Source: Leucaena leucocephala (taxonomy: Eukaryota; Streptophyta; Magnoliopsida; Fabales; Fabaceae). Taken from it: a DNA stretch of 64,000 bases. This document shows, piece by piece, positions 47,601 to 59,570 of this stretch (positions within the stretch are counted from its first letter, which is position 1; each line of letters opens with the position of its first letter). The stretch lies in NCBI GenBank assembly GCA_037074615.1, contig CM073563.1, forward strand, positions 12,198,501 to 12,262,500, read 5' to 3'. Under the pieces are notes generated by a model. That model saw only the letters and a list, made by a program, of their open reading frames with translations, made no database searches and was not told where the DNA came from. The translations under genes were made by a program, and so were the position numbers.

Positions 47601-48642
47601 CTACAGCTAACGCAGCAACCCTTGCTCTGTTTCCAACTCGTAGGTCAACCTCGCCCTTTTTCAGCTTCCTACTGTCCTTTAGTCCCTGCACATTTGTACA
47701 AATGTGAGAACCACACGCAGTATCTAATACCCATGAGGTGGAAGAAGAAAGATGAATGTCTATAACATAAATACCTGAAGCGATAGCCCCGCTATCCTTC
47801 TTGTTCTATTTCAGATCTTCGAGGTAGAGTTTGCAATTCCTCTTCCAATGATCGGGTTCATTGCAGAAGAAGCATACTCCTTCCTTCGGAGGCTTTGCCT
47901 TCTTTGGTGTAGGCTTAGTTTCGGGCTTGCCTGACTCTTTGGTCTTACCTGATGAGCCATGACCCTTCCCCTTGCCTTTGCCTTTCCTTTTAGTACCATT
48001 TCCTTTCTGAACCATCAAAACACTACTGGGTTTCTTCTTAAGACTCGGCTCAGCAGTTTTAAGCATCCCATGCAGTTCAGAAATAGATTTCTCCATGTTG
48101 TTCATGTTGTAGTTCATGACAAACTGGTCATAACTTTCCGGGAGTGAGTTCAAGATCAAATCCGTAGCTAACTCCTGGCTCATGGGAAATCCAAGCCTCT
48201 CAAGGTGATCAATGTACCCCTTCATCTTTAAGATATGAGTACTGACTGATGCACCTTCAACCATCTTGCAGGAATGTAAGGCCTTAGTGGTCTCATACCT
48301 CTCTTACCTTGCTTGTTGCTGGAACATTTCCTTGAGATGCACAATCATCTCATAAGCTTCCATGTGTTCCAAATCTCTTTGGAGCTCCGGAACCATGGTG
48401 GCTAGCATCAAGCATCCCACATCGACAGAGTCTTCCTTATGCTTCGTGTAAGCATCTCTCTGAGCTCTAGGAGCATTGGCGGCTGGCTCCTCAGGAATGG
48501 GTTGATCTAGGACATGCGCCTTTCTTTCCTGCTTGAGAACAATTATCAAGTTCCTAAACCAGTCAAGAAAGTTTATCCCATTGAGTTTGTCCTTCTCAAG
48601 GACAGATCGCAGCGATAATGTAGCAGTATTACTAGTCGTCAT
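44666..48642 (-). pseudogene. copia-B gag-pol pseudogene
   Basis: Single polyprotein that would package and copy the element in cytoplasmic particles and integrate it. From 48642: gag (SVLEKDKLNGINFLDWFRNL; UBN2 region), CCHC knuckle CFFCNEPDHWKRNC (about 47850), protease (WVLDTACGSHIC, about 47730), integrase HHCC (WHCRLGH, CESC near 47210), core Asp in IHTDVCGPM, Asp in SDRGGEY, Glu in VSERRNRTL, RT (KWVFKEKTDMDGN; QMDVKTTFLNG; YVND at 45641-45652), RNase H (ADSAMKAKYIAASDA), end at 44666. Stops include 48301-48303, 47806-47808, 46940-46942, 46634-46636, 46040-46042, 45716-45718, 45230-45232 and two near 45030-45050. One frame shift lies near 47575. Apart from that shift, the frame is kept over 4 kb. 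Confidence 0.95.
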
Positions 48643-49616
48643 GATTCTACAATTAAAATATGCAATGTAATTAGTAATCACCCACTAAATAAACAACCCT
48701 CAATGCAATAGTTAGTGGGCTAAGATCCATATTTGGCTCAAACTTAAGTCCGCTTTAGCAGGACGCTTAAATTAAGTTATTTAGGTAGGTAACACCTTTA
48801 CCAATTACATCAAATGTAACTCTTAGATGTTCATGGGATCCTATCATCATATGATCTGGCATGTTCTAATCCCATCTAATACCTTGAGATCCAAAACCGT
48901 TTTGTTAATCTCAATTAAGTCAAACAATAATGAACATATGAGAGTAGCACCATTACTCTTTGCTTATCTCCCCAAGAAGACTCAAAAGCACCCACTTTGG
49001 CGGAGTCCACAATTGAGCGATCGAGGTTTTGACAAGTGTTCATAAATTGACAGCATTATGACTTAAGATTTCATTTAGAGGGCTTAATTTAACTGTTTAG
49101 TTTATGAGAATGCATGCTTCTCAGTTTGTATCTCATACAATTAATATGCATGTGCTGATATAATCATAAGATGCATAATTTAAACGTGATACAATATGAC
49201 TCACCTATCCTAAGTCCCCTCAAGCCAATGAGAGGAGCTCTATAGTAAGAAAAGGGAAATTACATATAGAAACCTCTTTTAACATTCGAGGAGAGTGAGA
49301 TGAGAAGAGAAGGTACATTGAGAGTAAATATATAGGAAGGCACGACACGCAGGCCGTATTTAAAAAATTACAACACTTGTAATCTAGAGCCATATTGTTC
49401 ACCATACCCAAGCATTCAAGAATCAACATTCAGATTTAATTGCAGGGCAATTGATGTTTCAAATCTTAAAACATTCACAAAATAGCATATTCTATGGTTA
49501 TATTACGCTACGAACAGGTAGCCATGACAGTCCCGCTATGAATCATATGATCGGCTACGACTAACACATATCATATGAATCAACAATCAAGCCTAACTTA
49601 AACACAAAACGGCATG

Positions 49617-49628
49617 GCTCTGATACCA
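49617..49628 (-). other. copia-B primer binding site (tRNA-iMet)
   Basis: The minus strand reads TGGTATCAGAGC, the standard complement to the 3' end of plant initiator tRNA-Met, one base after the 5' LTR end ...CCTTACA. Confidence 0.95.
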
Positions 49629-49629
49629 C

Positions 49630-51415
49630 TGTAAGGAATTGGAAGACACGCAGCGGAAATTAATTTAAAATTTTTTCCATTCCTTGCCAGGATCTACCGT
49701 ATGTGTTTAAGTCAAGTGGGAAGAAGTATTACCCTTAGTGTGCCTCAGCGACTTCCACAGCTTTTGGTCACAACGTTCACAGCTTCTCTCTGCAGCTCGT
49801 GCTCCCTTTCTGATCACAAGAAGTCGACGACTCAGGTCGGCTTCCTCTACTGGTATCCACACGAACAGTGTTCCAACCACGAATGACGTGCTAGCGTCTC
49901 TTGTCCCTCCAGGACTTTCTCAAGAGTTAGTCCTCTCCGTCTCTATTTCAGCAGTTTCTTATCTGCAAACCTTTTGCAGAGTCCCCTTCGGCCTTTCTAT
50001 GTTCTATATATTTCTCTATGCAAAATGCATCTCCTAAAATCAGATATATAGGATGCTATGCGTTTTTCTCTGTCAACCGAATTGGATTTTGGAGTTAATC
50101 TTATATTAATTCTAAAATTAATACAATATCATATATTGTATAATTTTATAAGAAACTAATTAAATAAATAATATCAAATCCGTCCCACAGATTTAATTAC
50201 CCATTTATTTAATTTTAAATAAAGATGAGACTGAACTATATTTGATTTATTCTCATAAATCAAATTTGAGATATCCTATCAATTTGAATTTTGAATTTCA
50301 AACGTGATAGAGATTTAATTTATCCTTATAAATTAAATCTTATAAATATCTCTTATATGAGATATCCTATCAATTTGAATTTCGAATTTCAAACGTGATA
50401 GAGATTTAATTTATCCTTATAAATTAAATCTCATATATACATATAATGTATATATACAAATTTATATATATATATATATAGGAATATAAATATAAATAAA
50501 TATATATACATCTATCCTAGATCATTCATTGAATCTGGACATGTCTTAGATTCAATGAATCTGGACATCATAGCTCGTGTTGGGCTATTTTGTGTGCGAC
50601 CCTGTAGGCCCATATGAAGTTGGCAGTGGGCCATTTGCTATACTAGCCCACAAGTTGCAAGCGTTCTTTAGCAAGACATAACGACTACCCAAATCATATG
50701 AGGATCGATAAACGATGTAACCTTTTATACAACCATATCATGTCCCTTCTGTCACGCGATATTTTGGTCATGGATGAGGCATGGATAATGTCATCCTCCT
50801 ATTCCTGACCGTTACTTTCTCGATCCCTGAGTAGTCTGACTATAGAAATGGAACTACCTTTCCATTAAAGTATGGCCATACATTTCTCAGACTCACTCAT
50901 CGAGGGGCCCAGTAATATCTCTCTACGAATGTGAGGGACAAATTCCATCTTGACCATTCACATTCCTCCGCATGAAAAACCACTAAGGCCGAACATAGTC
51001 TTTATGATCACTCGGTCAAAAGTGACTTTTGACTAGGTCAAAGCTGAGCGTTTTGTCATGTAGGAATCCATGATGATCTCAGGTCAAAGGGCATATTGAC
51101 ATGATTTGTATATGAGAGAAGCTTATGACATTACCCATGCAGTTCTCTCATACCGGGTCGGTCCAGCACCTTTTACTCTTACATGTGCTTATGACTTTGA
51201 TTTATATCTCTATACATCTTCAAAGTCATACTGGTCTTATTTCATCTGTGCTCCCGCAGAGATGATCGACCAGGGACATTTAGGATAATATCATGAATTA
51301 TCCAAGGATGGTCATCACAGTAAACATGCAAATAATATGATAACTCAATTAATAAATTCATAAATCAATAATGTTCATAAGACAATGATTGGCCCCTAGG
51401 GCACGATTTCCAATA
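49630..51415 (-). repeat. copia-B 5' LTR (two tandem units)
   Basis: 1786 bp, TGTAAGG ... CCAATA on plus; the terminal CA has become TA. It has two of the roughly 91-bp tandem units (50270-50440). As 5' LTR it would hold the promoter; AT-rich TATATATA runs near 50440-50510 are candidates only. Confidence 0.95.
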
Positions 51416-51420
51416 AACCT

Positions 51421-53521
51421 TCCAGTCAAACAGACATCTCTCAAAGTTTTATGATTTCCCGCCACCGCCTTGAGGCTAGGTTGTCTCTTTCCTATCTCTT
51501 ACCTTTACGAATTTATGTGCTTGACATGTTGGTTTGGTGATTAGAAATGGATGAACTAGTAGAAGTAGTAGTTCATTATTCTGCTTGATGTTTCTATAGG
51601 ATAGTTTCATTTTTCTATTTAATCTAGGTGTCTTTCTATTTTGAACAACAACCCATTAATGTCTATGTGTTGGTTACTCATCCTATTGTTTCTGTGATTG
51701 TGATATTTTTTGCTTTAGTTCTGTTGACAGTGAGGACACTGTCAAGTTTAAGTGTGGGGGAGATGTCTTTGCTTTTTGTGCTACTCAATGTGACATTCTT
51801 TGAGTAATCCAATCTTTCATCACAAAAATTTTTATTTTGATCGTAATGTGTGATGAATTGCTTAAAATTGGATCCTCGCTCTAAACTTAGTTGATAACTG
51901 GAAAGGTTTTAGCATGAAAAATCATTTTGGGACTTTGATAATTACCAATCGGTAGTCTCTGTGAAATATGGTCGTGACATATTGGCTTTTAGGTCACGAC
52001 CTATAATGAAAATTTGGACTTCATATGCTCTCTATGACCTACAGTCGTGACCTATGTAAATGGTGGTCACGACAATAACTCTCTGTTGATTGGAGTCATG
52101 ACATGAGTACCTACCTGGTCGTGACTAGAATCCTTTATGTGTTTATGTTGTAAAAGATATATCCCATGGACGCGACTAAATGTTTTGAAAATCCTGAGCA
52201 TGTACCCTGTGACAACTGGTCGCGACCTTCACTGTTCTATGTCACGACTAATGTTTGAAAAATGTCCAATTACCTTCTCTTTGCCTTGTTCAAAGCTGTA
52301 TATAAGGACCCCTTTTGAACTACTGAGATTCTTACATTGTTCCATTATTTCAAAACCTTTCTAGCTCCTAGAAACCATTGCCCCACTTGAATTCTTTTGG
52401 AAAATCTTGGAAATTGAATTTGAAATCACCTAAACCTTCGCTGTTATATTTGGATTATCACATGATTCTAAGTGATTACTTTGAAACCTTTAAATCATCG
52501 ATTTAGAGAATTTTTAGTGATGATAAGTGTTTTAATGCCTAGTGAATGATGAACATTGTTTGAGACTTTAGCTTATGAGCAATCTAGATCAAAACCTTTG
52601 TTGGAAGGATTCTCGGCCTTAAATTCTATATTGAGAGATTATTCAATTAGTTTATATTCTTTAAAACTTGTCTTGGCTCTAAGTTTAGAATTACTTGTGC
52701 ATTTATGAATCAAACATTATAGAGGCATTCTTTCTAAACCCTTTAATCCTAAACATAAGCCCACTACATATTACATCCTTAGTCACCTCTCTTGAGACCA
52801 TCATTTTTTTTCTTTCATCATTCCTATAGAAAGTCATATGTTCATAAACATCATTTTGAAATAAAATTTTTGTTCATGTCAAAAATTTATTATTGTTGTG
52901 TTATTGTGTTGCAGCTTCTGTGAATAAGGTGCCAAACAAAATAAGAAGAGAAAAAAACATATTGCACTAAAAAAGTGCAAGAAAAAAGAAAAGAGAAAGA
53001 AAAGAGAAGAGAGCAGTATTATCAATTCTTATGAGCATAATTACCACAGCTACATCCCTAGAGACATGAATTCATATTCATTGTTGAATGCATATAGTAC
53101 TTTCTATTCTTCATATTCTATTCCATGTGGCCCATCTGCAACATTTCAACCCTAAAAGACCTCTTGATTCTTTGCAAAAGTGTTATATAGTTGCTGAGAT
53201 TTAAGGCCATTACAAGTATATGGTAGGGTGTTTTCCAATTTGAATATAAGTGTAAGAACCTTAACAATGAGATGAAATAGAGAGCTAAACACTTAACCCG
53301 TTTAGAGGATCTATTATGCTCATACGGTTAAGGTTGATTTCACTTAGTAGTTGATTGTTTGGCATTACTCACATTATCACCTTTGCATTCCCAAAAGATA
53401 ACGACTTATTTGTTTTTAATGGTACATTATGAACTATGTTGTTATCTTGAATTTAATAGTGTTGTTTTAGGATTGATTCATTTCTTTGTCCAGGAGTACA
53501 AAGGTTCAAGTGTGGGAGAAT
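51421..53521 (+). other. Internal noncoding part of the split LTR element
   Basis: 2.1 kb without recognisable protein domains. It contains the GTGTGGGGGAG phrase (51757-51767), a cluster of GTCGTGAC/GTCACGAC motifs (51970-52250), a purine-rich tract at 52940-53015, and ends in the polypurine tract AAGTGTGGGAGAAT (53508-53521) directly before the 3' LTR. Confidence 0.65.
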
Positions 53522-55008
53522 TGATAAGACACATTTTGTATAAGGTTTATGTGACACTTTTAAGAGTTTTATAACAACTTTACCATCCATTTTGTGCCTT
53601 AAATTGTACTTTTATGGTAATGCATGATTGTGCATGACAATGCGCTAATTAAATGTTAAAATAATAAATTAACTCTTTAAAACTGCATAGATTCTGCTAT
53701 TTACTGATTTGGACTTTTACAGTGAACTTTTATTCTGGATTGCAGGTATTTTGGAAGAGAGCAAGGACTAGGAAAGAAATCAAAAGTCAATGAAATTGAA
53801 ACCATGCTCCTACACATTTTAGTCACGACCAAAGAGTCCGCCAGTCGCAAACTTGATTCTTCTGGAAGTCTCTCTATGTTTATATGTCACGACCAAAACA
53901 TGGATTTGGTCATGACTAAAATATGAAATTGCTGGAACTACGCATTTTGAATTAGGTTATGTAGAAATAAAAGGGAAGGAAGGCCGCCATCAAGTAGGAG
54001 GCTGGTTTTTGACCTGATTAGGCTAAGAAGCAGTACTCTTGCACTTTCTGATCACCTTCCCAACCTATGTCATCATTCTACTCCTCTCCACATATTTTTT
54101 GACCTCTCTACACCATCAATCTACCATATTTCCACTGTTTCTTTATGGCATCTCATCTGAATAGTGATTACAATACAACATGAGTTATGAGAGGCTAAAC
54201 CTTTAGCCTCTTGGTGATGAATCAAATATCTTGAGCTCATGGACTCAAATAGGGAGTTTCTTCTGTTCTAATTTATATCTTCTCATCTTATGATTATTGC
54301 TAGATCTAGGGTTTTCATCTTATGAGCAAGTTTTGAATATCCATTGATCATTCTCATATTAGACTTGTAATTGAATTTGAATGATTTGAATGTTTATTTT
54401 TAATAGAATATTTCAGTTTCGAATTTAAGAGAGTGGGTTATTATGAACAATCATTGTAAACTAATTCATTGCTTGAAATCTAAGGTTTTCTATGGATGAC
54501 CATTTGAGGGCATTTTCATCATCTAAATTCGATTTACACGCTAAGTGGTTTATAACAGTTCACTAATAGTTCTTAAACCAGCTTTGATTAAAGGAGTTTA
54601 AGGAAAATTAGGGTTCTGGAGTCAATTGATCGATTGAGGTTTTCTTTGAGACTTAGTGATTTCTAAACGCCAATTTTAAACGTGAGAGCAAGGATATATA
54701 CATTTTTATCATCAAGAGTCTTTCATAACATATTTCTTAACAAACCAACTAGTTTTTATCATAAACAAAAATCTAAAAAATATTTATCTTTCTACACCCT
54801 ACTTTTATCGCATCAATCTCTAAAAACATAAAACCATTTTATCCCTACTCAGGTTTTTCATTAATTTTGACATCCAATCTACTAGGTTTCCACATAAAAG
54901 GGCTTTTCAATAAGAACGATAGGGTTGTGCCTTATACTATATTATATTGGTGCAATAAACTTTATTTTGATGGATCATACCACGACAATCTGACCCCATC
55001 AACTATCA
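53522..55008 (+). repeat. 3' LTR, TGATAAGACAC ... CTATCA type
   Basis: 1487 bp, starting TGATAAGACACATTTTG right after a polypurine tract and ending AACTATCA. The termini form a short inverted repeat TGATA/TATCA. The copy at 10731-12030 (minus) has a clean TSD at both matching ends, which confirms these borders; a 140-bp fragment lies at 38463-38604. Confidence 0.9.
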
Positions 55009-55263
55009 TTTCTACACCGGATGTCCATTTCATCTAGTGTAGACTAACTTTTGAAAATACATTTTCAAAGTCCCCTATGTACATCTCTCATCTCTCATTT
55101 TCTACTGGTTTTTTACTTCTCTCTCATATCATAATCCCCACTTCTCTTCTTGATCTCTTGTGTGTGGTGGTTTTCATCAGTCTTCCTTCTTACCTCTATC
55201 ATACTCAGTTCACCATGCTCTGTGGTGTTTGTTAGGCTTCGTTGTGCTTAGTCATTCTCCTTT

Positions 55264-58200
55264 TGTCATATCTTAAATTTTTCCCTATCTGAATAATACT
55301 GATAGTGGAAAGAAATTTGGAAAGGATTATGACGAAGATCAGAAGAAATAATAAATGTTAGATAAGTCTTGAAGAAAGAGAAGGACCTAAACGAAAATTG
55401 GAAAAGGTTAAAGGCTAAAAGTTAAAGTAGAAATAAATATTGGGCCAAAAGTGGTAATTTCTAAAAGTTTAGGAACCAAAATGTAATTATGGAAAAGTTG
55501 AGTCAAAACAGGCAAAAAATGCCCAGAATCAGATCAGGCTCAAATTTTACCAGTAGATAGACAAAAATATTCCGGTCAATTTAACGCAACACAGAATTTT
55601 GATTTGAGGTCCCGATTAATTGATATAAATTTATGAAGTTAGAAGAATTATTATAGTATTCTTCAGATATCATAATCAGATGGGTTATTATAGGAAATTC
55701 CCATATTTAATATAAGAATTTATAAAATTGACAGAGTCAGAAAAGGAATCCTATAGAAGTCTTATGGGATTTTATGGTGAAATAAAATACCCGATAAATA
55801 GGATCGGGTGACATTGCCATAAAGGTAATGAGGCTAATGAGCCCATACCAAGGCCCAAATGGTGCCATAATGAGCCCAATAAAGTAGTGAGACAGTTATG
55901 TGGGCCAGAGTCCAGAGCAGTCTAGGAAAAGTGCGAAATTACGAAAATACCCCTAGACGCCCCTATTATACCAGTGATAGATAGAGGGTATTATGGTCAT
56001 TTTGGACAGGCTAAAAACATGTAAGATAGTATAAAGATGATTAATTAGAGCCAGTAAATACTTTGATGATGTTTGAAAAGACGATAATGCCCTTTGAGAA
56101 ATTAAAGTAAAATCGGACACTGATAAACGGTTAAAGGAAATGTAGGGAATTTTTATCAGGATTTCTGGGTCTCAAAAATTATGAGACTTTACAGGGAATT
56201 CATTTTATATTAGAATGAGTTTTTAAAAATGTTAGAACCATTAAAATAGGTGTCTAGCATTTATTTCAAAATTAGGATATTTTAAGAATATCGGTATAGG
56301 AAAAGTACCTTGGGATTTGTGCCAATTAGCTATTGGACCCAAGGAAGGCCTATAGCAGCCCAAAATTTCATGCTAGTGCATCCCATTAAGTCCCAAGAGT
56401 TGTCTTGGAGCCCAATTCCAATAATGAATAATTTTTGAATTTTTGAAAAGAAAAAAAAGGGATAAAGTGTGAATTATGGCTTGCACATGGTAGAACCCAC
56501 ACACCCACACACTTGGCGTCCAAGACAAGGGGGAGGAAAAGATTTTTGTCATATGGATTTATCTCAAGTTGGCTTGGAGAGGAAGCTTGATGTAAGAACA
56601 AATATGAGCCATTAGATCAAATAGTGTACAAGGTGATCTTGGCCATTCATTTTCCATGGAATTTTTCTATAAATAGCCCCTCCATTCTGCAGCCAAACCA
56701 TGAACAAAGAACCCTTGGGGAAACTCTTACAAAATGAAAACTCAAGCCAAGACAAAGAAGATTCAAGGTTCTAAAGTTCAAGCAAGCTAGAGATTAAAGG
56801 TAAGCAATCTCTCCTAGCTTATTTTCCTTTGATTTGGGAGCTTGAACTTTGAGATTTCATGGGAGAAAAGTTGAGTTTTCTCTAAGGGAAGGTACTGCCC
56901 AAAAACCTTAGATGAAAGGGGAAAGAAGAAATTAAAGTTAGAAACATATGATTGAAGCTTAAACAAGCTAGTTAAGTGATTGGTTGTTTAATTAAGTTGA
57001 TATTCTTGACTTTGCCAAGAGTGAACCTATTCATTATGCACTGTTCATGAGGGAAGGAAATTGAATTTCAATGATTTAATGCTTCCATTGAGTTTGTATG
57101 ATGATTTTCTGTAGGATTGGAAAGGTTTTGAACCTTGAAAGCATTGAAATTCCAAGGTTGTAGTTTTTGAAACCCTTATCTATTACTGTTCACACGCATG
57201 AATAGTGATTGGAATTTCATGATTTTGATGGTTCCAATGGTTTTAAAATGAAAAGTTGTGTGGGATAAAGTGGAGAAACAAGTATGGGAAGCATTAGAAA
57301 CAAGTATGGGAAGCATTGAAAGAATTTAGTGCAGTTTCGGTTCTGTACAGCATATGATGAAGGAGCTGGAATTTCATGATTCTAAGCTCATAAATGGATT
57401 CAAAAGAGGAAATTGTGTAGGGTAAAGTCAAGACATCAATTGATTCAAAGACCAAGTCCATTAGTTAAGATTAGGGAAAGTTAATGGGCTTAATGTTCAA
57501 GAAGAAGTTATGTTAGTTAAAGTGAGTTTAATGCTCAAGGAAGTTAGATTGTGATGAATGAATGATTATGTGATGTTAGGAATTGATTGGTATGCTCCAA
57601 GAGAGGCAGCCACATGTTCAAGAAAAGTGAGAAGAATGAAGCAAGATAAGGAGAAAGAAAGTAAAGTGCTCAAGGTAGTAAACTTATCCTAAACTTGTAT
57701 GCATTGAATGTTATGCTTGATTGTGCTATGGCTTTGGTGAATTGTGTTGCAATTGTGCTTATGTATGAAGCTTTGTTTCTATGATTACTTTAGCCAATTG
57801 TATTTCATATGTTACATGGAAGCATGCACATTACACAATAATAACACTTTCACAAGCAAGCACAAGTATTTACATTAATGCATGCATTGTTTAGTACCGT
57901 TTGCTACTAAGATTTCCCCCAAAATCTCATCCCTTTTCATGTAATCCCAATCCCACAGGTTTATGAATGATGAAAGAGGATGATGAAGCACGAAGAAAAG
58001 CTAGGGATTGGATAATATATATGTTATGTGAATGTGTAATGTTGCTGTATGACCAATGTAAGCAGTGATGGTCATGAGGTAATGAAAAAATAGTAAATGA
58101 TGGAATAAATGTATGAAATTTTACAAACATTTAGATTACATTCCAAGCTTCATTTTGAAACCAAGAATGCTTTATTTGGATGTCTGTACAAAGAGAGCTG

Positions 58201-58547
58201 ATTTTCCAAAGTAAGGGACCAGAATATGTTTCCAGGATTTTTGACCAAATGAACAGTAAAATTTGGCGAATAAACTGTATTAATTGGCTAATCATTTGGT
58301 CTGGAAATTATTTTTTCCTTATATTTAAAGATGTTATCTTAATGTATATTTTTGAACCACTTCATTTTGAGTTTTCTATAATTAATTATGATTTTTTGAA
58401 GTTCGTTGCATAATCTGGAATAGCATATGAACAGTAACCTGAGAAAGAGTAAAATTCCAGATTTGGCTAATGGACTTCCAAGGTCTTGTAAGTGGTTCTA
58501 AATGTTATTGAATAATCCCTACGAAGTATGAAAGTAAGGATGTTACA
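55264..58547 (+). mobile_element. Tekay-type solo LTR (TSD CCTTT/CCTCT)
   Basis: 3284 bp, TGTCATATCTTAAATTT ... GTAAGGATGTTACA. The flanks CCTTT (55259-55263) and CCTCT (58548-58552) are a target duplication with one later substitution. It is the most complete LTR of this family here and the best reference for the rearranged copies. A short near-duplicate AAACAAGTATGGGAAGCATT occurs twice near 57280-57320. Confidence 0.93.
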
Positions 58548-58829
58548 CCTCTATTGTCGTGTTCATTGTGCTTTACTATGCTCGTGTTCTTTATTCTCAT
58601 TTTTGTAAATGTTCTCGGTACTTCTATTCTCGTGTATATGGTTTGCCATGTACATGTACATTTTCATTTAATCTAGGTTTTCTAGTTTTCCTATGATAAA
58701 AATGCGTGCACTTCTTTTTTATTTTATGGATAACTACTAAAGAAACAAGTGTTGAATATTCTAATGGGGTAAAGGAAAAATGGTTAAGTCTGTTTACTAT
58801 GTTTTATTTTGTTATTACCTATATAGGAA
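58548..58829. other. Short spacer with no recognisable content
   Basis: T-rich DNA between the solo LTR and the En/Spm-like remnant. Nothing identifiable was seen. Confidence 0.5.
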
Positions 58830-59570
58830 TATAGGGGATAATGTTAATCATAATGAGACTAGCAAAGCTCCAGGCCCCTCTACACAAAGGAGGGGTAGAA
58901 GGAAGGGATTGCGAAAGACAAGAAGAAAGGGAAAAGGCTACCGATTGAGTTTGACAGACATTGGAACCCAATTGGTGAACATATGACCAAGTACTTAAGT
59001 TATATAAGACTCCTAGCGTACAACAAGCCTAACATCACTGTAGAACCTTGGGATATTATTGATGATCATGTGAAGAATTAAATTTGGGATACTAGACAGG
59101 TATAGAAACTAACTATTTTATATTGTATGGAGAGCAATACAAAAAATCAGAACTATTTGTTGCTAACTTTACTTTCAATGGCAATTATTGTAGCTCAATT
59201 ATGATGTTCCCAATAATGAAGTCTTAAAGAATAAGCCATTGTCTTATTGTGTTGAATGGTAGAGGGAATTCAAGATACAACTAGCTTATTATTATGTGTA
59301 TGATTGGGACAAAGATGGTCAGCCTCATCCTTCTCCATGTAGCAAGTATCAATTTATTTACGAAGCTAGTTGGGAATAATTTGTTAGGTTTCAGACTAGT
59401 GAGTTGATCCATTTTAGAGTTCATTCCCATTATGGATTATCATATGTATTTATTTTAAATACTTCAATTCTTGTAGGAAAAAAAGGCAAAAGTGATTGAA
59501 CACGTTCTCAAGTATGATTGGCCCCAAACAATTCTTGATGGGGGCCAAGAGGAAGAGGTTAGAAGAAAAC
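58830..59570 (+). pseudogene. En/Spm (CACTA) transposase_24-like pseudogene
   Basis: Joining readable stretches gives a pattern of the plant Ptta/En/Spm transposase family: a basic segment (RKGLRKTRRKGKG, 58900), PIEFDRHWNPIGEHMTKYL SYIRLLA in an adjacent frame (58945-59015), VLKNKPLSYCVEW then REFKIQLAYYYVYDWDKDG (59222-59320), and SKYQFIYEASWE (59343) before the FV position. The order (basic GPTR-like start, PxG motif, W-R-FK, W--FV) is that of Transposase_24. There are frame changes, possible introns and several stops. No CACTA terminus or TNP2-type transposase was found. Confidence 0.65.

Larger units (their letters stand above)
42775..51415 (-). mobile_element. copia-B: structurally complete Ty1/copia retrotransposon (TSD AACCT)
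   Basis: 8641 bp, transcribed on the minus strand. LTRs at 49630-51415 (5') and 42775-44651 (3'), a tRNA-iMet-type primer site, gag-pol and a polypurine tract are all present and in order. Identical duplications AACCT flank it (42770-42774, 51416-51420). The polyprotein has about nine stops and one frameshift, so it is not autonomous. In the first 420 bp the LTRs differ at about 20 sites, so the insertion is not recent. It shares its family with copia-A (1-3092) and with the LTR fragment at 17790-18947. Confidence 0.97.
41940..55008 (+). mobile_element. Remnant LTR element (family of the 53522 LTR), split by copia-B
   Basis: Plus-strand element of which 41940-42774 and 51421-53521 are internal sequence and 53522-55008 the 3' LTR. 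The two halves join across one copy of the AACCT duplication, giving GGGAAAACCTTCCAGTC. A phrase AGGACACTGTCAAG followed by TTTAAGTGTGGGGGAG (51732-51767) resembles the end of pol in plant gypsy elements, so Ty3/gypsy is likely but not proven. No RT, integrase or gag motif survives, and the 5' LTR is absent because 41939 belongs to a different LTR. Internal sequence and LTR both carry a repeated GTCACGAC motif. Confidence 0.7.
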
